From: Apis mellifera
Lineage: Eukaryota; Arthropoda; Insecta; Hymenoptera; Apidae
Direction: 5' to 3'
NCBI RefSeq assembly: GCF_003254395.2
Contig: NC_037638.1
Span: forward strand, 9,245,535-9,309,534
Length of the DNA: 64,000 nucleotides
A program made the translations under genes and the position numbers. Shown here in pieces: positions 1 to 12,885 of the stretch; within the stretch, counting starts at the first letter, position 1, and each line of letters opens with the position of its first letter. Below the pieces are notes generated by a model. It was not told where the DNA came from. It worked only from the letters and a program-made list of their open reading frames with translations, and did not search any database.

Positions 1-1340
1 GATTTTATATTGTATATCATGTATAATAATAATTATTATTATTTTCCGTTAATTTATTCCATAAATAATTATTGCATATAAGTACGTTATACTAACGTTA
101 AACTAGAAAGTTAAAACAAAATCATCATTGCCATATTTATTACTGCTTGTTCTAATCATTTGTTTCATTAAAATGACACAATATAGCACAATTATACACA
201 TATTATAATATATCTAAATCGCCTAATAATAAGATGCGAAGAAAATTCATTCATTTTTCCATTCAGCCATTTTTGAAGATATTGAAAAAAATTTTTTGTT
301 TTTTATTCGAATATTTAATTTTTATCAAGATAATTTATGCCGTTAATTTTTACTCGAGGCCTACTGCTTTCTCTTAAGCAATCTTTCTATGCTAATTGCA
401 TTCTTACTTGCCTACAAAATCATTTAACTTATTTAATATTTTTGTTGCTCTTAATTCATCACATTATACTAATCTATAGAAGTGACATTTTTGGAACAAC
501 TTTTTATATAAATTATAAGGCGATTGTATCGAATATAATGATATTCCACACGACACAATTTTTATATACTTTTTTATACTTTTTATCGAAGAAAATGCGA
601 AACGAATTTATCATTGATTTATCGGTGAAGCATTTCAGTAAACATTTTACACGTTTGCGAGATATATATACACATTGATATAAGAAGTTACCGCACGAAT
701 TACAAAACGAATGATATAAATGCAAAGTATTCATATAACTCGTATAATGAACACTTTTGAAAAATTGATTTTAGAAGCCGAAACAAACACAAAATTGATA
801 TATAAACAAAAATGTTGATTGAGACTTATTTATTAAATTAAAATCTTTATCTCTGTTACCAATTTACATTTTTGTGTATCAAACTTGTGTTTGCTTTGAA
901 TCTCTGAACAATTTTCAAAAGTTAATTCTGCGAATATATTAATACCTTGTGTATATATATATATATATGTATATTTATCAACGTTAATATTTAAAGTTCT
1001 TAGTGAAGAAACGATGAGCATCCGTGAATTTTTATCTCGTGATGCATCAATTCGATTAAGCGAAATGGGAAATATAACAATAATCGTCAACAAGACGGAA
1101 TAATAAAAAAAAAAAAAGTAAGAAATTTTGCCAATACTCGGGGCAAGCATACGTTTTTAAGTACAAACACACAAGTTAAAAGCGCAAGCGTTGTGTACAT
1201 CGGATCTTTTTTCATTTTTTATATGAGACAAAGATTCTAGGATCGTCTGATGTATCAATATTGAGTATCTAAAATGCATTTCGTGTATGTATCCTTCGGG
1301 TTGATAGAATCAGCCTCTTTTTACGGTACACTCGAAGGAT

Positions 1341-1558
1341 AGATTGATGAGAATTCCAATTAATATAATGACAATTTAAATTCAAGTTCAAAATTTGAAA
1401 AAATAATTTATCAGGATAAATCAGGATAAATTTATTATTGTTTAGGATTAGTTTTTAGAAACAATCTTTTCCCTATATAGTATTCAAATATTTAAAATTT
1501 TTTTATCTTCAAAGAGGAATATTATTATTCTATCTACAAGTGGCATTCTCATCAATCT
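1341..1558. repeat. Inverted repeat with 14-bp perfect arms
   Basis: AGATTGATGAGAAT at 1341-1354 is the exact reverse complement of ATTCTCATCAATCT at 1545-1558. The interior is AT-rich and carries a short direct repeat (ATCAGGATAA twice near 1411-1431). It could be a small foldback or MITE-like remnant, or chance in A/T-rich DNA. No target-site duplication is obvious. Confidence 0.35.
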
Positions 1559-2312
1559 CAACGAGGTTTTTCGTAATCGGTGTTTTTTCAGCCGAATAGA
1601 AAAAAAGAAAAAATCGAGATTGAATTACAGATGCGGAGCGCAAAGTCTTCCTGTCACGGTTATTTGTCACCCTCATGGAAGGGGTTCGATACAAGTTAAT
1701 GAAATATCTGCAACGAACCAGCGGACGGCTTTATATTCCGCATCCTATTCAGCGAAAAAAAGTGTGTAAATAGGGGATAATATTAATAAGTGTAAGATTG
1801 TCGAGGAAATATGACAATGAAGAAAAAAAGAAAAAAAAAAAAACATTAAAAAGAAGAAATAAGATGTACGTGTGATATAACTTGAATTTAGATGTTACAA
1901 ATTTTACACAGAGATAATACCGTTCTCCTCTACCGTTTTCGTTTTTCTAATAATTTTGTTTTTTTTTTTTTAATTAAGGAAATGAAGAAGAGCAGTGAAG
2001 GGCGCTATAGCTAAAAAAATTCTTTATTATTCGTTTATTATATTATTAAAGATGTTTAGAAAGACGAAGAGGGAATACGATTTTATGTTCACTATTTGCA
2101 ACGAGCATGGAAACGGTGTAGGTAGAAAAAGCATGATTAGGTATAAAACACGTTTGATCATTGTACATAGTTGTAATATTTATTAAAGTGAAAAGAAAAA
2201 TGGAGCGATCATAGCGCATTTTAGAACATAGCGATACATAGATTTAGCTGTTAATTGATTATAATCTTAAGATCAAATCGACGAACGAGACCGGAAACGA
2301 AATAGAAACAGA

Positions 2313-2314
<2 letters not shown>

Positions 2315-2370
<56 letters not shown>
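2315..2370. repeat. (AG)28 dinucleotide microsatellite
   Basis: An uninterrupted AG run of 56 bases. Translating the opposite strand gives a Ser/Leu repeat that is not a gene. GA/CT microsatellites are common in insect genomes and often vary in length between individuals. Confidence 0.97.
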
Positions 2371-2371
<1 letters not shown>

Positions 2372-2620
2372 ATGGGTGCGTGTGCGTATATTTCGTTTCC
2401 TTGAATTTATCGAAGAAGAGAAATATCCTAGTCAGTAAAAAAAAAAAAAAAGGTTTTTCTTTTCGACTTTGTCCGCAATTACACATGACAGAGTTTCTTG
2501 CCAAATTTTCTCACAGCTCAATTTTTCGAACATTTTTTATAGGAAAGTTCGCTATTTCTTGAAATATTGTATTTCGCTATCTTATCGCTAATTAATTATT
2601 AACGACGAAGTGTTTAACTG

Positions 2621-2671
2621 GTAGGGGAAAAATCTTTGGATTCGAATTAATTCGAATTAATTTTCCCCTAC
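2621..2671. repeat. Hairpin with 11-bp perfect arms
   Basis: GTAGGGGAAAA at 2621-2631 pairs exactly with TTTTCCCCTAC at 2661-2671. The 29-base interval contains the tandem palindromic unit ATTCGAATTA repeated twice. The C/G-rich arm is distinctive in this A/T background. Function unknown. Confidence 0.6.
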
Positions 2672-5600
2672 TACTATTTTTAGATTTTAAGTAAACTTGG
2701 TAATCTCGAATATTTGACGCGGAATATGAGTCGACGTTGACATGGTTTACAATATCCTTTCTAAGTCTCAATTGATATAGTGGGATCGATTAATGATAAC
2801 TTTTTTTTATATTTTATATTTACAGAGAAGGAGACTTTTATATATCAGTATATATATTTTCTTTTCCTTCTTATATTCTACTTTCTCAATAATTTATTAA
2901 TTAATAAAAAAATTACAAAATGTTTTGTAATAATCAATAATCAAAATAATTTTAAAATAAAATTGATTTGTATCCATGTATTTGATCCCATTGTATCAAT
3001 GTTGAGAAAAGTGAATATTATTTTGAAAATTTAAGATGATACAAGTAATAAAAATATATATAATTTTTAGTAATCAGTAGGGAGCAATGAAAAAAACAAT
3101 ATTGAGGGGTATTATAAACACGGTCAACGTGAAATAGTTGAAAGAAAAACCTTGAACTTTCGTCTCTGTCGTTCAAGACTGTTATAGAAACGGGATCAAT
3201 ACAGTATTCTCCGAATTTACAAAAATTCTTCTAAAAAGAGATTATTAATTACAATCCAAGATATATAAAAGAGGATTGTATTATGAAAGGAAAAATTATC
3301 TTGCACAGAAAACATATTTTCAAATATTAAAAATCTGAGAATTCTCATCCTTAAAGAAGAAAAACGATCAATATAAATTCATTAAAAAGATTGGAAGTAT
3401 CAATAAATTTTAAATATACATAGAATCTAAAAGATTCTTGATAGAACTTTGATTTTAATCATTTGTCAATTTATTTCATCTATCGAGCAATAATCTGTGC
3501 AAGATGACATTGAAAACTACTTTTTCCGATGAGTACAACTGCATTTCATTTTTGCATGATTTTGATATGATAATTGCATGAAAAATGGAAAAAGAATGGG
3601 GAAAGACAGAGATAGAGAGAAAATATGTATGTATGGGAATATGTGTGTATGAATGTATGATAAAAAAGAAGGAGAGAGAAAATTAATTATTTTCAGAAAC
3701 GCTAATATAAGGGAGAGTAGGATAAAGCAAAATACTGAATATATCTTTTATTCTAACAAAAAAATAAAAGATAAGAAGAATCCTAAACAACATAAAAAAA
3801 ACAATCATACAAAATTAGTTTTTTATGTAAAAAAATTTTTGTTTTTATTATTTAAAAATTAATTAAAAAAGTTATTTTTATTTACTTACATTTTAATTTA
3901 TCTTAACATTTTAAAATGTTGTTTTCTTCACTATTAGCATTAATATTAAAAAATGTGTGTAAAAATTGAATGAACAGTGAATTCTGTCTTATTTTAAACA
4001 AAAAAACAATTAACAGATAAATATTTCAGAATTTAGGAAAAAAATTAAATAAAATATTAAAATATTGTATAAAAATCATAGAATACAATGATGTACTTAC
4101 ATTAATAACATTTAGAACGATGTTTAAAAGTTATAACTAAGAATGAAATCATTGACATAATATTTTTAAAATTCTTTCATTGAAAATTTTCAAAATTTTT
4201 TACAGAAAAACTATCGTATGTCAATTGTTCACTATACTCATATTATAAAGCAAATTGAAATTAATTCGTACATGCCATGCATTTTAATTGCATATCATAG
4301 TTCTTATCATGAAAAAATATTCTATTTGATTTACATAAACATTTATCTTAGCTTTATCCAACTTTTCCTTATACATATATATATATATATATATACATAT
4401 ATGGAATGAAAATGTATGGATATAGAACCTAAAAAATTTCTCTAATTGGTGCATTGGTCTGGCCTATAAAACTTTTTCATTAATTTAATTAAAAATGTTT
4501 AAAAGTTAGATAATAAGAGGAAAAAATAAATGAAATGTCAAGATTATCGGACAAGATGTTTCGATTATCGCAAAAGCTAATTTTTCGAAATTGATTTCAT
4601 AATGAATATTCGAATCTCGTTAATTCTTGAAAAATAACGCTTCCAAACGATGTAAATATTATGTCCTACCGGTATGTGCATATTTTCTTTACACAAAATA
4701 TTTTAATGATAGTTTCAATAAATTTAAAAATAAAAAGATAAATATTAATGTACTTTTGTTTTGAAAAAATTCATTTAATTAAAATTTAAATTTCTTAAAA
4801 TTATATTTATGTAAATTTAAATAAGAATTGTTATTTCGAATAATCATAAAAATCTAATCTCTTTTATTTTAATCTTATTTGAAATATATATATCAGATGA
4901 ATTCGTTTTGTATAATAGACTATACAGCGTGTAAGATTTCATGAATCAAACTTTTATAATAAATATAAAATTATGCATTAACTTCTGAAATATTTCTCAT
5001 CTATTGAATATTAAAACACTTAATTGATTAATAACGTATAGTAAATTATCGTTTTATATCTCACATAAATCACATTTAAAATCGATTCATTGAAGAAATT
5101 GATTACAAATTACACACTGTACAGTTTAAGATACATATATATACTTCATCAAAAACAAATTTTGATGCGATCATTATGTATGCATCGATAAATAAATTCA
5201 TTCATTTGACCAAAAAAAGAAAGTATAACTGAGATCTTTGAGTCTTTAAATATTAATTTGCAAAAATAGAGATATTATTCTTTACTTTTTCATTTTTTCT
5301 CTCTCGGCGTGCGAAAGGCATTTATTCACAAAGTGTGCAGAGGCTATCAAGATTTTGTGTAAGATTTCTATGGTGTTTTTGTACGCGCAGAAAAAAGCAT
5401 TTTCAAGCGTGTATTATAAAGAGAATTCTTTAAGAGGCATATATAAGAGTAAAATGAAACTCGTTAATCGATACTGTTTTTGTGCATTGCGAATTACGTC
5501 TAATTGCCATATTTCAGACTTAATTCCTCCTATTGTAATGGTAACACGAATATTATGAAAAAAAAAAAAAAAAATAAAAAATATAAGATCCATTTGTGTA

Positions 5601-7074
5601 TATTCAACTATTATACTTAGTATATGTATATTATTTTATATTTTTACACAAAAAGCATAGGATTTATTTTAAATTTCATTTATCAGGATATATATGTTAA
5701 AAAAAATATATTAAAAATTAATTTTAAATTAAAAATTTTATGTAACATTCTCAAAATCACACACAATTTTTAATTCTATGTAAATAAATATATATTAAAA
5801 ATATCTATTTACTTCTTATAATTTTTTTAATTTATATTGTTTCTTAGTTTTGAAATAAAAAATAATAATCATATTAAAATTTAATTTTTTTTTAAGTATT
5901 TAAAGATTTTACTGTATTATTCTTCAATCATTTATTGGATTGTAATACATTATTATAACAATTTGGTACATAAATATACATACAGTTTAATTTCTTTTTA
6001 TTCAATGTATCTATTAACAATTTACTGAGTATGCTATAGTAATGTGAACATTTTTTTTATGTTTTCTCTTAAATTGATAGAATTCTTATCCGATTGTAAA
6101 TTATTACATAATAACAATCGTTTGAATGTAAATTTATATCTCTTTGGTTATTCTTTAAATCGGAACATTGTTCTGATTTTTTTTTTTTTATACAATTCGT
6201 TGTATTTTTAAAAAAGCTTAGCTTTTTGAAATAAATTTAATACTTGCATAATATTTTTTTTAATTTTCAAAGCGATCACGAATTTATAAATTCACGTTTT
6301 TTGGTATTCATTGTTAATATTATTTTGTGCTTTATAAAAAAAAATTGTCTCATTCATTATAAATGCAAGAACATTGTCTGGAAAATAAAAATTAAAAAAA
6401 TAGTGGAAATTTGATTGAAAATTTATTCAGAATTTATGTGCACATAAAGTCGATGTAAAACACTGTTCTTGAAAACTTAATTAGCCTATTATTTAGTTTA
6501 TTTAATTTTATATTGTAATATTGATATTCATTTAACTAACTAAAAACTTAAAAATAATTATTTAAAGTTATATCATGAACATAATAAAATATATTTCTAA
6601 ATGTTGTGCTATGGAAATACTTAGAGAAATACTTTAATAAAATACAAACAGTTAATACTTTTTATCAAATAAACTCAGGATAAAAGCAACATCTTATTAT
6701 CAGTCTAATAAGTACACAAGCCATATTTGACAGACTTTTCAAGTGAAATTGAATCATGATGAGAATGACAGAAATAGGTGAAGAAGAAAAAAAATAATAC
6801 GATTGATATAAAATGACAGAAAAAAAGTAGCATAAAATAGTTTATTATGAAAAGAACGAAAGAGAGAACAGCATATCTTTATCTTTGTCGACTTTTGAAG
6901 CTCTTCAATGCTTTAAGGATACTAATTTTTTTGCTGTGCTCTGCAAATGTAAAGGATAGCTTCTACCGGAAACACTCGAACGTTTCACCTAGAGCATTAT
7001 TCCTTTGCCAAGTTCGTAAACTTGAAATTATTGAACTGAATTTTCTGCCGATCAACTGTGTCATTTAATGTTTA

Positions 7075-10000
7075 CTACGACTTTACCTCGCCCGATTCTT
7101 CTTTTACCTGCGGGTGAGAGGTAGTATTTGTGATCACAGAAATACTTTTCCCACTCTGTAAACTAGAATGGCTTGATGAACGACTATGACTTTGACTACT
7201 CGCGCCAACAGGAGTTTGTACAAGAGGTTGTGGCGGAGTTCTGGCACCAGATCCATTGATTACCGTAGAATTAGGTTGTAATTGCATATGATACTTGTAA
7301 ATATTTTCTGTACTTTCAACAACTCCTGTATTTCAATGAAATTTTATCGAATTAATTCACTATAACTATATTTAAAGTTTTAATTCGTATAAATATGTAC
7401 CAGCTTGTAAATTTAAACTGCGTCCACGAACCCCAGTCTCTTTCGAGGGAGGACTCCACCAATTAACAAAAGTTCCCACAACAGGCACATGTCTAAGAAT
7501 ACCTTCTTGCCATAATTTTTCAGCATTTTCTCTTTCCAAATCTGTCTGGGCAGCTTCAATACCTCTTTTCACTACTTCAGATATTGTATCCAATAATTTA
7601 GAACTAGCTTCCACTTCTTGACCAACTTGTAAAACTAAAGATAATAATTCGGCTACATCTATAGAAAAAATTTATCTTAAATTTTTATTTTAAATAACAA
7701 TAATTTAATAAGAATAAAAAGTGTAAATTTTTGCTTACCTGTATCTTGTGTAACCATTCCAAATCGTACACAAGCTAAACCATCGGCTCCTTCTCCTAGA
7801 GAAAATGCCGCATCCGTATTTCGTAAAGCTTCAACTAATTGCGTGTTTAATCTATTCAGTTCTTCTTTTGCTTGATCAGTCATAACATGAATCCAAGTAG
7901 GAGGAGCATATCGAACACCACCTAAACCTGCCCAACCAGGCATTTCTACTAAATGTAAAGAATCATTTTCTGAGACTAATCGCACGAATGTTGCTTTATG
8001 TTCAACTGTTGCTTGTAATATTTCCTATTAAATAAATGATAACAATATAATTAACAAATAATTGTTGAAATATTAATTATATATTCATGTTTAAAATAAA
8101 CTTACTATCTGTTGTTCCAAACAAGCTATTACATTATCTATGTCTTCAGTTGAAGGAGGTTGTTCCGGATTTTCTAGAGGACAAATACGAATTGCAATAC
8201 CATGATGTTCTATTTCACATAACTCTATTTGTACATTTTCGATGTCTCTTTGGAGAATTTGACCTAACCAAGAATTTAATTTATCGTAATAAGGAGGAAC
8301 GCGTTCTGTTGTTTGTGGATCTCTATCTGCAGGCACAAATTGAAATACTAATGCACTAGCAACAGCTTCAAACAGCTGAGGATTGTTCACTGGATTTGTT
8401 AGAAGCTCATTTATAGTATAGGATCCTGTTTCACCTCCAGGTGGTTGACTCTACAAAATGAATTATATAATATAAACTAAAACTTTTCTTTTAAAACAAA
8501 ATATTATTGCTTAGATATATTACCAATATCCTTATACAAGAAAATTTCTTAATTTTATTGTACAATTCTTCCACAGCTAAGAAACATCTCTTCAATCTAT
8601 TATGTACACCATCTCTACCTAACACTTGTAATGTAGTCCATAATGGTAAAGTTGGTAAACGTCTTGACAATGAATCGGTCATTAAACCTGATACTAAAGA
8701 CAAAGTTGTATCTCTTGTAGTTGGACGACCGCCTTTTGTATCCGTTAATCTATATAATGTCTATGTATACATTAAGAAGAAATTTAGTATACAATTTTTA
8801 GCATACTATTTTCATAATATTATATAAACGATATATATAAACGATTTTCTAATCAAATATATATATATTAAAAGGATACAACTACTGGCAAAGATGGTAT
8901 ACCAAGCCATATACCAAGAGGTAATGTAACACTATCTGCAATCTTAGAAGGCTGAAATTCAAAAACATTCTTATTACATATTTTTAATATATAAAAAAAA
9001 ATAAGATAAAATAAATCTTAGATATGAACACACCAAATCTTTTGCAGAATTATTCAATGCTAATGCAGCTAAAGAATGACCTCTAAGATGAAGCCAAACA
9101 TTATATTTATCACAAATTGCACGTAATCTAGCAATATTATCGCAATGTCCTGTTAAAACTGAGCCTCCTTCTGCTAATACCAGAAGTGGCGTTACATTAT
9201 TTGATTGTGTATCTTCAGCAAGTCTGCGTTCTAAAGCTGATACATCCATGCTATATCGCGATCCAAACATTGTGTTATGGGGAATGGGCCTTACACAATG
9301 GAGTGGCAAGGAAAGCTAAAAATTATAATAAATTATAAGAATTCACAAAATTTACAATTACTGTATTCTTTTAAATTATAAACTATAATTTTTATACTTG
9401 TTTGCACAAATGTTGAACAACTCCTAAAGGTGCAGCCACAGAACTGTAAATTAAAGGTGGAGAGGCTGCAAGTGCAGTAAAACCTTCTTCCATATATCGA
9501 GGATATTTTCGATGTAGAGCCAATCTGGTCACTCGGACCAAACCTTCCAAATGATCCTCGTGAAATGAAGAGGCACAATCGACGAAACGGAAAATATGAC
9601 TTAGCCATCTAGTTGTATCTGCAGCCAATCGGCCAGCTAGTCTCTGAGCATGGGATTTTGGAAGTGCAAGCGCATACGCGGATATAGTATGTGCGATTAA
9701 AGCTAATTTTGCTGGCTCGGTTAATGTTGGCAAAGTAGTTACTTGACTTGTTGTTTCTGTTGAACCATCTTTAACAGATTGTGGGGCATCCTCGTGAATT
9801 ACCAAATCCTATAATATAAATTTAAGATTTTCCATAAAATATAATTCTAACTCCAATTTTAACTTTGTATTATTAAATTTTATTTTATTATCAATTTTTT
9901 TATAATTTTGAGTGATTGTGTTAATGTTAAATTATATTATGTTAATATTAAATATTTTAAAAAAACCGCCAACTTATAATTCTATAAGAATAATCAACCG

Positions 10001-10499
10001 CAACAATCATATAACCACGTGATAGGTAGTAGCCATGATCATAATAGTATCAACCAATCAATTCGTAAATCTTAGAGAAACAACCAATAGTTGTCAATCA
10101 ATGATTTCTGCTAGCGCTATATTTACCTGAATTAAAGTTAATATCTCATCAGAAGTTTTTGGCTGTGAAAGAAATCCGGAAGGATTGTTCCATGTGGTAC
10201 CGCCACCGTCGGCTGCCCTCTCTACAGCTTCCTCGAGCCTCGATATTACCTGTGAAGCTTGAAACTCTAATGCGGCTACTTCGTTCGATGCAGACCCACC
10301 TCCGGTACTGACCTGTCAAAATGATCGAAAAAGTTCGGAATAATAACGTGTTGTTAGTACTAGGATTTCTTTCGACACTTCGAAAGGCACTATTACGTTA
10401 TCACGCACTGTCCTGATCACGGCTGACACGAACCTCGAGTATATTTTGCGCTATACTTTCCATCGTCGTTTTATCGTTTGTGTCAGTCTCTTCGGCCAT
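7075..10499 (-). CDS. PDXDC1: Pyridoxal-dependent decarboxylase domain-containing protein 1 (PDXDC1) homologue
   Basis: Ten coding exons on the minus strand: 10499-10434, 10312-10127, 9808-9398, 9315-9034, 8951-8880, 8760-8524, 8450-8106, 8024-7739, 7658-7401 and 7325-7075. They join in frame to 797 residues, close to human PDXDC1 (788). Residues 85-420 correspond to a fold-type I PLP-dependent decarboxylase domain. Signature stretches shared with the vertebrate protein include GIWLGIP (near 328-334), LPLWTTLQVLGRDG in exon 6, GWAGLGGVRY in exon 8, and VVKRGIEAAQ with HVPVVGTFVNWWSP in exon 9. The C-terminal tail after about residue 735 is Ser/Gln/Pro-rich and probably disordered. Where decarboxylases carry a His-Lys pair for PLP, this protein reads Gly-Ile, so activity is doubtful. 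The cellular role of the family is not well defined. Start: ATG at 10497-10499; a second in-frame ATG follows 12 codons later. Confidence 0.93.
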
Positions 10500-11406
10500 C
10501 GTGGCAATAGTCGTCGTGGCACAGTAGCGTCACAATCCATATTCTATTTATGTCCATGGACTAATAAAAAAATTTTTTATTTTCTCTCTAAATAAAAATA
10601 GATTTTATATGTATATATATATATGTATATATATACTAGAAAAATTATATTCCTTAAATAATTAGCATTTTATATTTTCTTTTTTTTTATATTAAATAGC
10701 AAAATAAGAAAAAATATTAGAGATAGTTGATACGGCCCTTTTATCTATATAGCTGTTATCGCAGCGCCAATTGTTCAATTCGTTGATTAACAGAAATATA
10801 TTTTGCATATCAAATGGATTATCATACACATGTGTTTTTAATTTAAATATTTTAATTTGAAAAAATGTTAATGAAATGTTAATTAATTATATAAAAAAAC
10901 TTAAACAAAGAAAATCTTTACTAATGATTAAACGTTTTTCAATTATCATTATTTTGGATTTTATTAATTATAAATTTTTTAAAATAAATTATAAATGTAA
11001 TTGATAAAATTGAATTAATAAAACATGAACTTTAAAGAATATAGATTTTTTATTTCATTATGACTTTTAAAATATAAAGATTTTTATAAATGATTCAAAC
11101 TATTATTTAAAAATACAATTGTTTATAAAATATATACATATTCCTTATTAAAATATAAAAAAATAATAAAATATAAAAAATTTAATATTTTATTATATTC
11201 TGTTATATTATATTAATTTTGTAGAAGAATTTTGAAGAAGGTTTAATGATATTAATGATATTAATTGGTTAAATTGATATTAAAATTATGAATAAAAAAA
11301 ATTTTTATTTTTTTATTACAATTTATTCTTGTGAAGATAATTACAGAATTATATTAAATTAATAATATAATTTTTCAAATATATATACAAAAAAAAAATA
11401 AAAAAA
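10500..11406. other. Intergenic: PDXDC1 5' leader/promoter and mRpL12 3' region
   Basis: The first 50 or so bases (10500-10550) are GC-richer and are the likely 5' leader and promoter of the PDXDC1 homologue. The rest is A/T-rich. A minus-strand AATAAA (TTTATT at 11322-11327 on plus) is a candidate poly(A) signal for mRpL12. Nothing else recognised. Confidence 0.5.
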
Positions 11407-12885
11407 TTAAACAATTTCAACTATACCACCAACTTTCGTGATAAGATCTGCTAATTCATCAGCATCATGTTTTGAAAGATCACTTTTAATAATATTTGGT
11501 GCACTTTCTACAAATTTTTTAGCCTATAGAAAGTAAAAATATAATTAAATAATGAAATATATTTCACAAAATCTTAAATATATAATTAATCACAGAATCA
11601 ATAAAAAAGAATAATCAAAAAAATAATAATAAAAAAGAAAATAAACATTAATTTTTTTGTTTTATTTTGTTTAATCATAATATTAAATCAGTTTAATTTT
11701 ATATATATCAAATATTAATATATATAATATATATAAAAATATTAAATCATTTGATGATTTAATTTTTTATAATATATTAAAATAATTTAATATTATAAAT
11801 TTAATATTATAATATTATAAATTTCATTTATTAAATTTATAATTTACGAGTAAGATTTAACTTCAATATCATTCACATATTAATTTCATAATAATATTTA
11901 TATCAATGAAAAATTTAATTTATTTAGTTAGTCTAGTTTATATATAGTTTATATCAGTTAATGAAAATTTTGAAATTTATATTGTAAAAAAATATTAATC
12001 ATTAAAAATTAATAACAAGGAATTTAAAATTTTTTATAAATGATTATAATACTATAATACTATAAGGTAAAAAAATTACCTGTACAAGATTACAATTTGG
12101 TAATATATTTTTCAACTCTTTTATTAAAGCAATTTTTTGTTTTTCATTAAAGCTTTTTAGCTTAACACTAAATGCAGTTTGTACTGCTGCAGCCTCTTCA
12201 ACTTCCTCCTAAAATTAAATAAGTTTGTATAATTTCTCTTTAATTTTAAAATTTTTTGTAATAAAATATTTTATAATATATATATATATATATATACTTC
12301 TCCTTTTACTGGAGCAGCAACAAAATTACTCATAGGCATTGCATCTGGCAAATTTAATTTCTTTTTAAGTAATTCACTTAATTGTGCTACTTCTATAAGA
12401 TTTAAACAAACAATTTGATTAGCAATTTGTTCTATTTTAGAATTAACTGGTAATTCATTTTCTGTAGCAACAGATTCCGACAAAGGAGGTGTGCTCATTG
12501 CAGCAACTGCTTCTGTCTGTTGAATAATACTAAAACATTAAAATTAAAATAATAATAAAAATGTATACCTTTATTTTCTAATATTACAAAATTATATCAA
12601 CTTTTATTAAAATAATATATTTATTATCAAAAATTAATATAAGAATTATATATATTCACATTTTCATACATAATTTATATTATATTTTTTTAATATAATC
12701 ATTCATATATTTTACATATCAAATATTACATTATTTATGCATATTTTAAGTCAGAAAAGAGAGGTTATATAATTATATTTTACTTAATTATATTTTCAAA
12801 ATATTAATTCGTACCATTTATGAAAGTGACGAACTTGATGAATATTTCGCTGACAAATAAATCGTAATGTATTCATTATATACAT
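11407..12885 (-). CDS. mRpL12: Mitochondrial large-subunit ribosomal protein L12 (bL12m)
   Basis: Four minus-strand exons, 12885-12815, 12529-12298, 12208-12080 and 11523-11407, give 182 residues. A second in-frame ATG at 12874-12876 would give 179. The N-terminus (LRFICQRNIHQVRHFHK) is Arg/His-rich, lacks acidic residues and looks like a mitochondrial presequence. Residues about 55-85 are the dimerisation segment (LIEVAQLSELLKKKL). After an Ala/Glu hinge comes the C-terminal domain with SFNEKQKIALIKELKNILP and NLVQAKKFVESAP, the L7/L12 signature that contacts translation factors. It ends in LITKVGGIVEIV. In the mitochondrial ribosome this is the stalk protein that recruits GTPase factors. 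It lies 908 bp downstream of the PDXDC1 start, on the same strand. Confidence 0.93.

Larger units (their letters stand above)
1..7074. other. AT-rich intergenic region without a supportable gene
   Basis: No open frame in this stretch resembles a known protein, and none combines credible splice sites with length. The short frames (for example 337-678) have the Phe/Ile/Tyr-rich composition expected of translated A/T sequence. The stretch holds an (AG)n microsatellite, several (TA)n runs (about 950-968 and 4376-4396) and two inverted repeats listed separately. The last few hundred bases before 7074 are probably the 3' untranslated region of the minus-strand PDXDC1 homologue. A slightly GC-richer patch at about 1630-1750 has no recognisable coding content. 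Confidence 0.6.

Noticed and set aside
337..678. 113-residue open frame
   Set aside because: Phe/Ile/Leu/Tyr-rich translation of A/T DNA, no family resemblance, no splice or promoter context.
2259..2504. Frame with a Ser-Leu repeat
   Set aside because: It is the translation of the (AG)n microsatellite.
6145..6170. TCTTTGGTTATTCTT resembling the start of miR-9
   Set aside because: The match breaks after the seed, and the flanks do not fold into a precursor with a partner arm.
6847..7068. Plus-strand 73-residue frame
   Set aside because: Lies opposite the likely PDXDC1 3' untranslated region and has no protein features.
11540..12070. Possible mitochondrial DNA insertion because of extreme A/T content
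   Set aside because: It is an intron of mRpL12; no mitochondrial gene segment is recognisable in it.
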